From contig JADLBD010000042.1 of NCBI GenBank assembly GCA_020847975.1, positions 1-64,000 on the forward strand: DNA of 64,000 nucleotides. The letters are read 5' to 3'. The stretch comes from Bryobacterales bacterium (GTDB lineage Bacteria > Acidobacteriota > Terriglobia > Bryobacterales > Bryobacteraceae). This document shows positions 19,187 to 26,901 of this stretch, in pieces. Made by a program: the position numbers and the translations under genes. The notes below the pieces were generated by a model. It worked only from the letters and a program-made list of their open reading frames with translations, ran no database searches and was not told where the DNA came from. How positions within the stretch are numbered: position 1 is the stretch's first letter; every line of letters begins with the position of its first letter.

Positions 19187-19214
19187 TTGATCTATATATA
19201 GCAGATGCTATAAT
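19187..19214 (+). promoter_or_regulatory. Opposing promoter for the 19.4-21.5 kb operon
   Basis: TTGATC (19187-19192), 16-bp spacer, then a consensus TATAAT (19209-19214). It faces the Hma promoter and shares the same DNA. It would give a leader of about 210 nt before the first gene at 19434. Confidence 0.5.
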
Positions 19215-19223
19215 CGGAGTCAA
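19195..19223 (-). promoter_or_regulatory. Promoter of the Hma operon
   Basis: On the minus strand TTGACT (19223-19218) is followed after exactly 17 bp by TATATA (19200-19195). The predicted start point is near 19188, only about 12 nt before the ATG at 19176, leaving a very short leader with no obvious Shine-Dalgarno. The -10 overlaps the dyad at 19197-19212. Confidence 0.6.
19197..19212. promoter_or_regulatory. Dyad operator shared by both promoters
   Basis: TATAGCA-GA-TGCTATA is a perfect inverted repeat with 7-bp arms. It covers part of the -10 of the leftward promoter and the spacer plus most of the -10 of the rightward one, so one bound repressor could shut both. The likely ligand is an XRE domain: one is fused to the helicase and another to the protein at 20578-21495. 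Confidence 0.55.
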
Positions 19224-19433
19224 TGGGAATGTGCGGTTCTGCTTCGACGGCCTCCAACCCAGCAAGAACTGAATCTCGCGCGGGATCAGTAGCTTGGACT
19301 GTGGGAGTAGTTTCGCCTTGCATTCGCCATAGTAGAATCAAGGGAGGTTGTGCTCCAGGCCGCCTGCCTGACGCCGCTTCGACAGGGCTCGACCTGACGC
19401 CACGAACCACCTAACTCGTTGAGGTAATTGCAC

Positions 19434-20594
19434 ATGGCACTCAGACTCCGATACTTCTCTCAGCCGGACATGCTTAAGCAGTTCCGTTCTGAGATCCTGC
19501 TTCGGATTCTCCTGACGGCGAAGGGCTTTTTTGCTGTTAGGGGATTTTCGGTTCCGGCTTCTGACGACGGCGAGATCGACTACGCACTCCTGGCCAGCAT
19601 TCTGGCCGACCCGGACGAGGAGATGCCCGGGGATTTGGTCGACGGGCTGCACCTGATCAGCGAGTTGGGGAACGAGGCCTGCTTCGACGATCTCCTGCAG
19701 ATGGCGGGCGAAGCGGACATCCCGGTGGACGAGGAGGTGACGCCTCAGGACCTGGCAGCGTTGATCTGGTTGACCAAGCCTCGGCTGCTTCAGCAGAAGG
19801 CCCAGGAGAGCAGCTTTGAGCGCCGGAAAACCTTCGAGAGCTTTGCCCCAGCCGACCCGGCGATGGTGATCGACCCTGGGCAACTGCCGCAGGATCTGGG
19901 CGACCTGGAGGCGGCGCTGCGGGAGTACTTTCGCGGCAAGAAGAAGGGGCGCCGGTGCCGGGTCTTACGCAAAGACGCGCCCGGCGCGGTTCACTTCTAT
20001 GTCCAGCACGGCCAGGCCTGCCGCCGGGAACCGAGCGTCAAAGGCGAGGAGTCGACTTGCACCTTCTTCCGCCCGGAGCGGACGGACATGGTCATCCTGG
20101 ACACCGCCAACCCGGAGTTGCGGGTCAACAGCGCTTCGGCGCCGGACATGCGCAAGTACCGGGAACTGTTTGGACTGCACTTGTTTGGGAGCGCCGAGAC
20201 CTTCCGCTACGCCGACAAGTACACCCTGGAGCCGTTGCGGAGACTGGGACAGGCGTCGCTCGAGTGCAGCGATTTCCCCGGGCTTGAGTCCGCTCGCCTC
20301 ACGGAGTTGGAGATGGATTGGGGCGGCGCGTTCAACAATACGCAGGTGGAGAAAGCCGACGATGTCTTCATGGCGCTGGAGATTCGCCGGGCCGCAATTC
20401 CGCCTCAGCCTCCCCTCACGAGGGCCAAGATCAAGGTGAAGCTGAAGGGCGTCAAGAAGCCGAGGGTGCTGTCGCTGGTGGCGGGAAACAAGTCCGGATA
20501 TCCGCGTGGTGAGGAGGCGGCGCTGTTTGAGGATTGGCTGCGGGCTCGCGAGTTCATCGTCTACGGTAAGCGGGCCTATGAAGAAGCTGCCTAG
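19434..20594 (+). CDS. Unknown protein, first gene of the operon divergent from Hma
   Basis: A 386-aa protein starting MALRLRYFSQPDML, with GAGGT at 19420-19424 about 9 bases before the ATG. The first 140 residues are helical and acidic (SQPDMLKQFRSEILLRILL, ILADPDEEMPGDLV). The rest is basic and beta-rich, with lysine clusters (RGKKKGRRCRVL, KIKVKLKGVKKPR). I recognise no family. Its last 17 bp overlap the XRE gene downstream. It faces away from Hma across a shared operator, which suggests a linked, perhaps defensive, function. Confidence 0.65.
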   Translation: MALRLRYFSQPDMLKQFRSEILLRILLTAKGFFAVRGFSVPASDDGEIDYALLASILADPDEEMPGDLVDGLHLISELGNEACFDDLLQMAGEADIPVDEEVTPQDLAALIWLTKPRLLQQKAQESSFERRKTFESFAPADPAMVIDPGQLPQDLGDLEAALREYFRGKKKGRRCRVLRKDAPGAVHFYVQHGQACRREPSVKGEESTCTFFRPERTDMVILDTANPELRVNSASAPDMRKYRELFGLHLFGSAETFRYADKYTLEPLRRLGQASLECSDFPGLESARLTELEMDWGGAFNNTQVEKADDVFMALEIRRAAIPPQPPLTRAKIKVKLKGVKKPRVLSLVAGNKSGYPRGEEAALFEDWLRAREFIVYGKRAYEEAA

Positions 20595-21495
20595 ACTCTG
20601 GCGCGCCCTCGAGTGCATTCCGGGACTACTGGCGGTTCTGGAGGTATGGCGGCAAGAATGCGGGGAGGACTTCCATTTCGCCGCGCCTAACTTGCGCCCT
20701 ACGGACAGGGTTGGGACCCGGTATCCATGTCCAAACTCCTTCAATGGGTGCCCACGCAGGATCATTGACTACGATGATGACGAGTTCGCCGCCATCTGCC
20801 AGGATCCACACCAGCGCTGCGAGCGAGTCCCGCTGACAAGGCGCGAAGCAATCATTCACTCCCTCGATCTGGCGGGGTTCCTCGTGCCGGTGCTGCGCGG
20901 GGCGGCTATCCGGCCGCAGGCGATCAGGCCATGTGCGCCGGGCCTCTGGGCAGTAGGTTTGTCCGAGCAGCCCCACTTGCGCAACCTTCCCGTGTACTTT
21001 CTGCTGGCGCACTCGGTGGGTGCCTTTGACACGGCTGCGGCACGGCTGCTGCTGGACGTCAAGGACTCCTTCCAGCTTGTGCTTCCGACGGACCAGTTCC
21101 GCACCGTGGAGTTCGAGTCGCGCCTGCGTGACCGCCGCGCCGAGTGCCTGTGCCTGGAAGATCAAGTGCTCGTGGACCAGCAGGGTGAGTTCCACTGGGC
21201 CGGTGTTTTGGAGACGCGCTCGGCGGGGGACGGCGGGAATGCGCCAGTGCCACGGTCGGTGGGCAGCGATGAGGCGGTGGAGGCGGTCAGGGAGTATCTC
21301 AAAGCCACGGGGCTGTCGTTGACCCAGTTCGGCACCCAGATCAACATGACACCGAAGTCGGTGAGCAATTTCCTCAAGACGGGCAAGATGCGCCGGTCCT
21401 CATTCGAAGATATGGCCGAGAGCATGGGGTTGACCCCACACCAACTTCTGCGCGGCGAACTCCCGACTTCAATCCCACGCACGCGGCGCCGCTGA
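20578..21495 (+). CDS. Cys-rich protein with C-terminal XRE domain
   Basis: A 305-aa protein. ATG 20578 is preferred over a longer frame that lies inside the upstream gene. Residues 48-83 hold four spaced cysteines (YPCPNSFNGCPRR ... AICQDPHQRCERV), probably a zinc-binding knuckle. The last 70 residues form an XRE-type helix-turn-helix (LSLTQFGTQINMTPKSVSNFLKTGK). The middle is alpha/beta with no known family. It could be the repressor acting on the dyad at 19197-19212 or a sensor for the upstream gene product. Both roles are inferred. Confidence 0.65.
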   Translation: MKKLPRLWRALECIPGLLAVLEVWRQECGEDFHFAAPNLRPTDRVGTRYPCPNSFNGCPRRIIDYDDDEFAAICQDPHQRCERVPLTRREAIIHSLDLAGFLVPVLRGAAIRPQAIRPCAPGLWAVGLSEQPHLRNLPVYFLLAHSVGAFDTAAARLLLDVKDSFQLVLPTDQFRTVEFESRLRDRRAECLCLEDQVLVDQQGEFHWAGVLETRSAGDGGNAPVPRSVGSDEAVEAVREYLKATGLSLTQFGTQINMTPKSVSNFLKTGKMRRSSFEDMAESMGLTPHQLLRGELPTSIPRTRRR

Positions 21496-21561
21496 ATTTT
21501 CCAGATTTCTTCCAGATCTCTTCCGCTCAGCTTCATATCCGAAAAACGGTAACCACGGCAA

Positions 21562-21607
21562 TCTCGATGTAGAGGTTGCGGGAAACGCCCCGCAGCAAGC
21601 ATCGAGA
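21562..21607. promoter_or_regulatory. Nested dyad overlapping the first phage gene start
   Basis: Outer arms TCTCGATG (21562-21569) and CATCGAGA (21600-21607) enclose inner arms GCGGG (21578-21582) and CCCGC (21589-21593). The right outer arm ends on the A of the ATG at 21607, so a folded transcript would hide the start codon. It could be an operator or an RNA control element. Just upstream TTCCAGAT is repeated twice (about 21500-21520). Confidence 0.35.
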
Positions 21608-21822
21608 TGAGGCTGAACACACCACAACGACTCCTCAATGAGCACGAAGTAGCGAATTCCTGCTCGATCAGCGTGCTGACGCTGCGCAAATGGCGTAGTC
21701 AGAAGCGCGGTCCCCAGTTCGTGAAGATCGGCGCCCTGGTCCGGTATCGCCCGGAGGACGTCGACAACTGGATCGCGGAGCAGCAGGCGCATGCCGCGCC
21801 GGCGCTGGAGGTGGCGCGATGA
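21607..21822 (+). CDS. Excisionase/AlpA-like HTH protein
   Basis: A 71-aa MerR-like winged-helix protein of the HTH_17 type: LLNEHEVANSCSISVLTLRKWRSQKRGPQFVKIGALVRYRPEDVDNWI. The order HTH, RGPxFxKIG, VRYRxEDVxxWI is standard for phage excisionases and AlpA regulators. It is the first gene of the rightward phage early operon and overlaps the next gene by 4 bp. No clear Shine-Dalgarno is seen at this start. It is probably a DNA-binding recombination or transcription factor. Confidence 0.8.
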   Translation: MRLNTPQRLLNEHEVANSCSISVLTLRKWRSQKRGPQFVKIGALVRYRPEDVDNWIAEQQAHAAPALEVAR

Positions 21823-22160
21823 ATCGCCCCGCTTCGACCCGTGACCTGCTCCCGTCCGAGCGCGCGTTCGTTGCGGCGATGTCCTGCCTCGGCTTCGGGC
21901 GATTCGAGTATCTCCGCATTGAGCGCGGCGTACTGCTCCTTGATCCCTGGCCGACCGTTGTCCGCGATGTGAAGTTCGGCGCGCAGGATCCGGGCGCGGC
22001 GAAGACGCCAGCCGGCGAGTTTGACCTCAAACCGCAGGTTGCCGAACTGTTTGAGTACGTCCGCGCGGTCGACGCCGGCGAGATCCGGACCCTCGAAGTC
22101 AAGAGCGGCTTGCCCTTCTCCATGGAAATCGAGACGGCCGGGGGGCACTGTCATGCGTGA
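21819..22160 (+). CDS. Hypothetical phage early protein
   Basis: A 113-aa protein (MNRPASTRDLLPSERAFVAAMSCLGFGRFEYLRIERG...) overlapping the HTH gene by 4 bp and the sigma-like gene by 8 bp. It contains FGRFEYLRIERGVLLLD and a C-terminal LEVKSGLPFSMEIE. It is of mixed alpha/beta composition. No family recognised. Its place among tightly overlapping genes supports that it is expressed. Confidence 0.65.
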   Translation: MNRPASTRDLLPSERAFVAAMSCLGFGRFEYLRIERGVLLLDPWPTVVRDVKFGAQDPGAAKTPAGEFDLKPQVAELFEYVRAVDAGEIRTLEVKSGLPFSMEIETAGGHCHA

Positions 22161-22665
22161 ACCGACGTTGGAGCAGGCCCTACCCCTGGCACTGCGTGCC
22201 GTGAAGGTGCGAGCCGCGGCGGCGGTGGCAAGCGGGCAGGTGACGGCCGCGGATCGTGAAGACCTTGAGCAGGAAGGCGTCATGGGTCTTTGGCTGGCCC
22301 TGCGGCGTTACGACGCCTCGCGCGCCAGTCTCCGGACCTTCCTCGAGCGGGTGGCGGACAAGCGGTTCGCGTCAATGATGCGCCGCCGCAGCCATATTGC
22401 CGTTGAGCGTCTCGACGGTCATCGCTTCACCACTGCCGACGGCATTCCGGCGGTCCAGTTCCATGTGGATTTCGATCGCATCCTGGCGCCGCTTGGTGAT
22501 CCGGACCGCGCACTTGCGCTGCTGTTGGTCGACCACGGCCCCACGGAGATCAGCCGAATGCTGGGAGTGGCGCGGTCCACGGTGTATGCCCGCATCGCCC
22601 GGTTGCGCCAGGCGTTCCGCGAGGCTGGCTACGGCCCGGGGGACTCGCTGGGAGGCTCACGGTGA
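22153..22665 (+). CDS. Sigma-70-like factor of the phage
   Basis: A 170-aa protein resembling a minimal sigma factor. A region-2-like helix bundle lies at about residues 30-80 (AADREDLEQEGVMGLWLALRRYDASRASLRTFLERVADKRFASMMRRR), and a region-4-like HTH near the C-terminus (HGPTEISRMLGVARSTVYARIARLRQAF). It probably redirects RNA polymerase to phage promoters, or is a DNA-binding relative of sigma factors. The ATG at 22153 lies inside the end of the previous gene, and the stop overlaps the ParB gene start as GTGA. Confidence 0.75.
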   Translation: MREPTLEQALPLALRAVKVRAAAAVASGQVTAADREDLEQEGVMGLWLALRRYDASRASLRTFLERVADKRFASMMRRRSHIAVERLDGHRFTTADGIPAVQFHVDFDRILAPLGDPDRALALLLVDHGPTEISRMLGVARSTVYARIARLRQAFREAGYGPGDSLGGSR

Positions 22666-23606
22666 AGCACTCCCTCAGAATCGTCGAGTTTCCCTGCGAC
22701 CGGATTCGCATTGGCGAGCGCCACCGCAAGGACATGGGCGACTTGGACGGCCTGGCCGTCAGCATCGCCACCGTCGGGCTACTGCACCCTCCGGTCATCA
22801 CTGAGGACGGCCTGCTCATCTGTGGGGAACGGCGTCTTCTCGCGATGCGCGACATCCTCGGCTGGAGGACGATCCCGGTGATTGTGCTCGAGGTATCGAG
22901 CATCGTCGAAGGCGAGTGCGCCGAGAACGAGATCCGCAAAGATTTCACGCCGTCCGAGCGGGTGGCCATTGCCAAGGCTCTGGAAGCGGAGATCGGCAAG
23001 AGGCAGGGGCAGCGCACGGACAAGGAACTTCCGCCAGATTCGGCGGAAGTTGCGCGGGGCGTCGAGACTCGCGACGTCGCAGCCAAGAAGGCGGGGTTCG
23101 GAGGCCACTCCACCTACGAGCAGGCCAAGAAAGTGGTGGAGAAGGCCGTGGATGAGGTCATCGCCCAGATGGACACGGGCGACCTGTCCATCAGCGCCGC
23201 CGCTGTGATCGCCGAGCAGCCGCCCGAACAACAGCGCGAGATCGCCCAGCTACCCGAGGACGAGAGGAAGGCGGCCGTGCGTAAGCTGCGGCGCAAGGAC
23301 CTGCCTTCGACCAACGAGGCGCGACGCCAGGCGCAGGAAACCGGGAAAGCCATCCTCGACCGGAACCTCATGTACCAGCTTCCGGTCACCGAAAAACAGC
23401 GGCCGCTGGTCGAGCAGAACTACGCCGCGATGGAAATCGTCGACGCCATCACTGCGCTGGCGCGCTGCCAGCACTCGGCGGCAGACATCTCGGCGGCAAT
23501 CCGGCGCCTCGACACCCCGGACATGGATTTCGCGGGCCGTTGCGTCGCCGCCGCCCTCTTCCTCAACGAACTCAATCAGGAGCTCAATCCCAATGGCCAT
23601 CAATAA
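22662..23606 (+). CDS. ParB/Spo0J-like protein
   Basis: A 314-aa protein with an N-terminal ParB domain (about 8-105): FPCDRIRIGERHRKD, VGLLHPPVI, GERRLLAMRDILGWRTIPVIVLE, ENEIRKDFTPSERVAIAKALE. An HTH-like helical region follows (VAAKKAGFGGHSTYEQAKKVVE). GTG start in a 4-bp overlap with the sigma-like gene. Phage ParB homologues can segregate plasmid prophages or regulate transcription through centromere-like sites. The gene contains a near-perfect 25-bp dyad at 23027-23051, which encodes a linker segment and recurs once elsewhere. Confidence 0.82.
   Translation: MKHSLRIVEFPCDRIRIGERHRKDMGDLDGLAVSIATVGLLHPPVITEDGLLICGERRLLAMRDILGWRTIPVIVLEVSSIVEGECAENEIRKDFTPSERVAIAKALEAEIGKRQGQRTDKELPPDSAEVARGVETRDVAAKKAGFGGHSTYEQAKKVVEKAVDEVIAQMDTGDLSISAAAVIAEQPPEQQREIAQLPEDERKAAVRKLRRKDLPSTNEARRQAQETGKAILDRNLMYQLPVTEKQRPLVEQNYAAMEIVDAITALARCQHSAADISAAIRRLDTPDMDFAGRCVAAALFLNELNQELNPNGHQ
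23027..23051. repeat. 25-bp dyad repeat, copy 1 (inside the ParB gene)
   Basis: Arms ACTTCCGCC and GGCGGAAGT around a short AGATTC spacer; with the flanking A the arms reach 10 bp. The same 25 bp with one change (C to T in the spacer) recurs at 48466-48490. Inside the ParB frame it encodes LPPDSAEV, in a linker. Confidence 0.7.
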
Positions 23607-24111
23607 GCGATCCGAACTCATGGACGCCATCCGCCAGACCGTAGCCGGCCTTTGCCAGGCGGGGGCGCGGTTTCTGAACAAGGACGTGGTAGACGCCGTG
23701 ATCGGGCGGCACCCTGAGTTGTTCCACTCCCTCGGAACTCAACTGGCACGCGAGAAACTGTTTGACCTCACCCGGCGTGTGATGAAAAGTTCTGTGGATC
23801 TGACCGAAGCGGAAGCGCAGCTCGAGCTCGGCCTGGACTTCGCGGGCTTCGAAATGCCCAACATGATCGCCGTTCCAGTGGATCCCTGCAATCCGCTCAA
23901 CGGCGATTGCGAGTGGGTCCCGGTTCTCAGCGCCACTCCCGCCGATCTTGACTCAAACCTGCGGATGCTCGACCTCCAGATTGAGGCGGACCAGCGCCGC
24001 CGGCGCAGCATCTTCGCGCTGCGGCAGCGGGTTGTGGCCATCGTCGGCGAGCACTCGGAACTCACGGTCGCCCAAGCGGCGGCGTTGGCGCGGGAGCTAC
24101 AACCGGCATGA
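23593..24111 (+). CDS. Hypothetical phage protein
   Basis: A 172-aa protein starting MAINKRSELMDAIRQ, overlapping the ParB gene by 14 bp and the helicase by 4 bp. The N-terminal half is helical (RQTVAGLCQAGARFLNKDVVDAVIGRHPELF). A middle loop is rich in Pro and Asp (MIAVPVDPCNPLNGDCEWVPV), and the C-terminus is again helical. No family recognised. Confidence 0.65.
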   Translation: MAINKRSELMDAIRQTVAGLCQAGARFLNKDVVDAVIGRHPELFHSLGTQLAREKLFDLTRRVMKSSVDLTEAEAQLELGLDFAGFEMPNMIAVPVDPCNPLNGDCEWVPVLSATPADLDSNLRMLDLQIEADQRRRRSIFALRQRVVAIVGEHSELTVAQAAALARELQPA

Positions 24112-25508
24112 ACCCCCTTCCCTCAGTCATGGGGTTCCGGACCATTCCCTGGCGACACCAGGCCGAAGCCGTCGCCTTTGTCCGGCAGTTGTACCGGCGC
24201 GGCAAGCGCGGCGCCATGATCGCGGCCGTCATGGGCACCGGCAAAACCGCCATGACGGTGTACCTCTGCGTCGAGGAAGGCTTCCAGGTTGTTCTCGTCA
24301 TGTCCCCACTCCGCGTGGTGCAGGTGTGGGGGCCGCAGTTCGGGATGCACTCGACGCTGCCGTTCCTCGTGGTGCCGCTCGACGACTCCTTTTCCAGCGT
24401 GCGCGCCAAGCGGGCCGAAGCCGAACGGCAGATCGGACTGGCCAAGGCTCGCGGTGTGCCGGTGGTGATCGTCATCAACTACGATTCGGCCTGGCGCTCG
24501 CCGTTCGCAGAATGGGCGCTCCGGCAGAAGTGGGACCTGGTGGTCGCCGACGAGATCCACCGCTGCAAGGCGCCCGGCGGCAAGGCGAGCCGGTTCCTGG
24601 CGCGACTGGGCCAGGTGGCACGTTTTCGGTTGGGCCTATCCGGCACACCCATGCCGCACTCGCCGCTGGACGTTTACGCGTACTTCCGGTTCCTCGACCC
24701 GTCGCTGTTCGGATGGAGCTTCCACAAGTTCCGGCAGCACTTCGCCGTGATGGGTGGCTTCCAGAATCACCAGGTCGTCGCCTACCGGAATCTCGATGAG
24801 CTGAACCAGAAGTTCTACTCCGTCACCTTCGCTTGCGGCAAGGATGTGCTTGACCTGCCCGCCGAGGTCCACATCACCTACACCTGTCAGCTTGGGGGCG
24901 AGGCCCGGAAGGTTTACCGGTCGCTTGAGCGTGACCTGATCGCCGAGGTGCAGGCCGGCGAGGTCACGGCGTCGAATGCGCTCGTGAAGCTCCTGCGCCT
25001 TCAGCAGATCACCGGTGGCTACATTCGCACGGATGACGGCCACGAGGTGCAGATTGACTCGTCGAAGATGAACCTCCTGCGCGACGTCTTCGAGGACATC
25101 GCTCCCGATGAGCCAGTCGTCGTCTTCTGCCGCTTCCACAAGGATCTCGAAGCCGTGAACCGTGTGGCAGATGAAACGGGACGCCGCTCGCTCGAGTTAT
25201 CTGGCCGCATGGACGAGTTGAAGCGCTGGCAAGCCGGTGAGGCCCCTGTGCTGGCCGTGCAGATCGACTCGGGCGGCGTGGGCGTGGACCTGACCAGGGC
25301 CCGCTACGCCCTGTATTACTCACTCGGCTTTTCGCTCGGCTCCTACGAGCAGAGCCTGGCGCGCATCCACCGTCCTGGCCAGACGCGGCCGGTCGAGTAC
25401 ATCCACCTGCTCGCCGAGGGCACCGTGGACGAGAAGGTCATGGCCGCCCTGGCGCGCCGCTCGGATGTGGTCAACACGGTTCTCCAGCAGATGAAGGGAG
25501 GCCGCTGA
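24108..25508 (+). CDS. Phage SNF2/DEAD-type helicase
   Basis: A 466-aa helicase with Walker A GTGKT (43-47), the box VVADEIHRCKA (DEIH) and a C-terminal helicase lobe ending in QSLARIHRPGQTRPVEYIHLLAEGTVDEKV. This compact SNF2-like form is common in phage replication modules and probably remodels or unwinds DNA during replication. It overlaps the upstream gene by 4 bp, and the next gene begins directly after its stop. Confidence 0.9.
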   Translation: MNPLPSVMGFRTIPWRHQAEAVAFVRQLYRRGKRGAMIAAVMGTGKTAMTVYLCVEEGFQVVLVMSPLRVVQVWGPQFGMHSTLPFLVVPLDDSFSSVRAKRAEAERQIGLAKARGVPVVIVINYDSAWRSPFAEWALRQKWDLVVADEIHRCKAPGGKASRFLARLGQVARFRLGLSGTPMPHSPLDVYAYFRFLDPSLFGWSFHKFRQHFAVMGGFQNHQVVAYRNLDELNQKFYSVTFACGKDVLDLPAEVHITYTCQLGGEARKVYRSLERDLIAEVQAGEVTASNALVKLLRLQQITGGYIRTDDGHEVQIDSSKMNLLRDVFEDIAPDEPVVVFCRFHKDLEAVNRVADETGRRSLELSGRMDELKRWQAGEAPVLAVQIDSGGVGVDLTRARYALYYSLGFSLGSYEQSLARIHRPGQTRPVEYIHLLAEGTVDEKVMAALARRSDVVNTVLQQMKGGR

Positions 25509-26495
25509 ATGCCGCGACTCATTGATCGCCTTCTCGCCGCCGAGAAGTGGCGGACCGAATCATTCAGCCTTCCGCAGTCGGCGCCCAACCCTTTCACCAA
25601 GCTTGCCGCGGGCATTCGCGCCGATCTCGGCAACGCCACGGTCCTGGTCATTGATAACGTCGCCCAGTACTTCTTCGCCCACCATTCCCACTCAGACGGC
25701 AGGTTGGATGGTCCGGAGCAGTTCCCGCACCTCGCTCCGCCTTTCCCTTGCGCCTTCTACGAGTACACGCTCGATCCCTCGATGTATCGCCGCATGTTCA
25801 CCAACGCCAAGAACGGCGCGGCCCAGATGATCAACCAGGTCGGCATCCTCGTCCAAAGCGTTGACGCCGAGCAGACCCGCAGTTGGATTCCGGACCTGAG
25901 CTCAATTCTCGGGGAACACATTTCGGGCAGTTCCAGGTGGGCCCAGGCAATCTCGGTGTTCGTGCGCCAGAACGCGGACCGCGATGTGTTCGGACCCTGC
26001 GCGCTGCTGTGTATCGGGGTCAGCGCGGACGGCCGTTCGACAAGCCCCCTGCGTTGCAGGCCGTGGGGGCTGTCAGACGAGGCATACGATTTGCTGCCGG
26101 ACGAGCTACTGCTCTCGATGGAAAGGCTTGGCGGATTAGCCCTTCCAGCCCTTCTGGCCACATCCTTCCTGCATTGCCGCAACGTCTCCACCCAGCAGAA
26201 TGTTCCGCCGCCGAAGTTGAGCAAAGCCTTCAACCGGCGCCAGGGCCGCCCGCTGGTCCAATTCAAGACCCTTGCCATCGAGCCGATGAAGGAGGTCCTT
26301 CGCAAGCAGGGGCGCGTCGAGCAGAACGGTCTCTCCAAGGCGCTACACCTCTGTCGCGGGCATTTCAAGGATTACCGCAATTCCGCCGGCCTCTTCGGTA
26401 AGCACAAGGGCCTGTTCTGGTGGGACCTGCACGCCCGGGGCGAACTGGAGCACGGAGCGGTGGTGAAGGACTACGCAATCAAGTTGGCCAATTGA
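25509..26495 (+). CDS. Hypothetical phage protein with CRGHF motif
   Basis: A 328-aa protein with no identifiable enzyme domain. Near the C-terminus LHLCRGHFKDYR ... LFGKHKGLFWWDLHARG matches a motif seen in uncharacterised proteins of phages and plasmids that end with a basic HxCRGHF and GLFWW block. The start is one base after the helicase stop, so it is part of the same operon. Confidence 0.65.
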   Translation: MPRLIDRLLAAEKWRTESFSLPQSAPNPFTKLAAGIRADLGNATVLVIDNVAQYFFAHHSHSDGRLDGPEQFPHLAPPFPCAFYEYTLDPSMYRRMFTNAKNGAAQMINQVGILVQSVDAEQTRSWIPDLSSILGEHISGSSRWAQAISVFVRQNADRDVFGPCALLCIGVSADGRSTSPLRCRPWGLSDEAYDLLPDELLLSMERLGGLALPALLATSFLHCRNVSTQQNVPPPKLSKAFNRRQGRPLVQFKTLAIEPMKEVLRKQGRVEQNGLSKALHLCRGHFKDYRNSAGLFGKHKGLFWWDLHARGELEHGAVVKDYAIKLAN

Positions 26496-26505
26496 GGAAA
26501 CCCTT

Positions 26506-26901
26506 ATGAACGCAGAACAACTGAGAACATACGTCAGTCTCGAACAGCAGCGGCTCGACCTCGAAGCGCAGATCGACGCCATCAAGAGAGAAACCGCCGA
26601 ACTCGAGGCGGCGCTCCTGCCCCAGTTCGAACAGGATGCCATCGACCGGATCTCCATCGATGGCCGCACCGTGTACGTGGAGCGCAAACTCTGGGCCAAG
26701 GCCAAGGACGGCGATAAGCCGGCCGTGTGCAAGGCACTGAAGCGCTGCCGCCTCGGCGACTACGTCGAGGAGACATTCAACACCAATTCCCTCAGCGCAT
26801 ATGTCCGGGAACTCGACCGGGAGGGGCGGGCCTTGCCGCCATCTCTCGCCGTGGTCCTGGACGTAAGCGAGGTTTTCAAACTCAGAACAAGGAGAAGCTA
26901 A
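26506..26901 (+). CDS. Hypothetical phage protein, coiled-coil N-terminus
   Basis: A 131-aa protein. Residues 5-45 form an acidic coiled-coil (EQLRTYVSLEQQRLDLEAQID...), followed by DRISIDGRTVYVERKLWAKAK and a C-terminal helical region. It resembles small Gp157-like early proteins of siphoviruses in layout, but the match is not firm. It directly precedes the next gene with no gap. Confidence 0.6.
   Translation: MNAEQLRTYVSLEQQRLDLEAQIDAIKRETAELEAALLPQFEQDAIDRISIDGRTVYVERKLWAKAKDGDKPAVCKALKRCRLGDYVEETFNTNSLSAYVRELDREGRALPPSLAVVLDVSEVFKLRTRRS

Noticed and set aside
19223..19414. A 63-aa ORF in the leader of the 19.4 kb operon
   Set aside because: Low-complexity composition, no ribosome site; probably untranslated leader.
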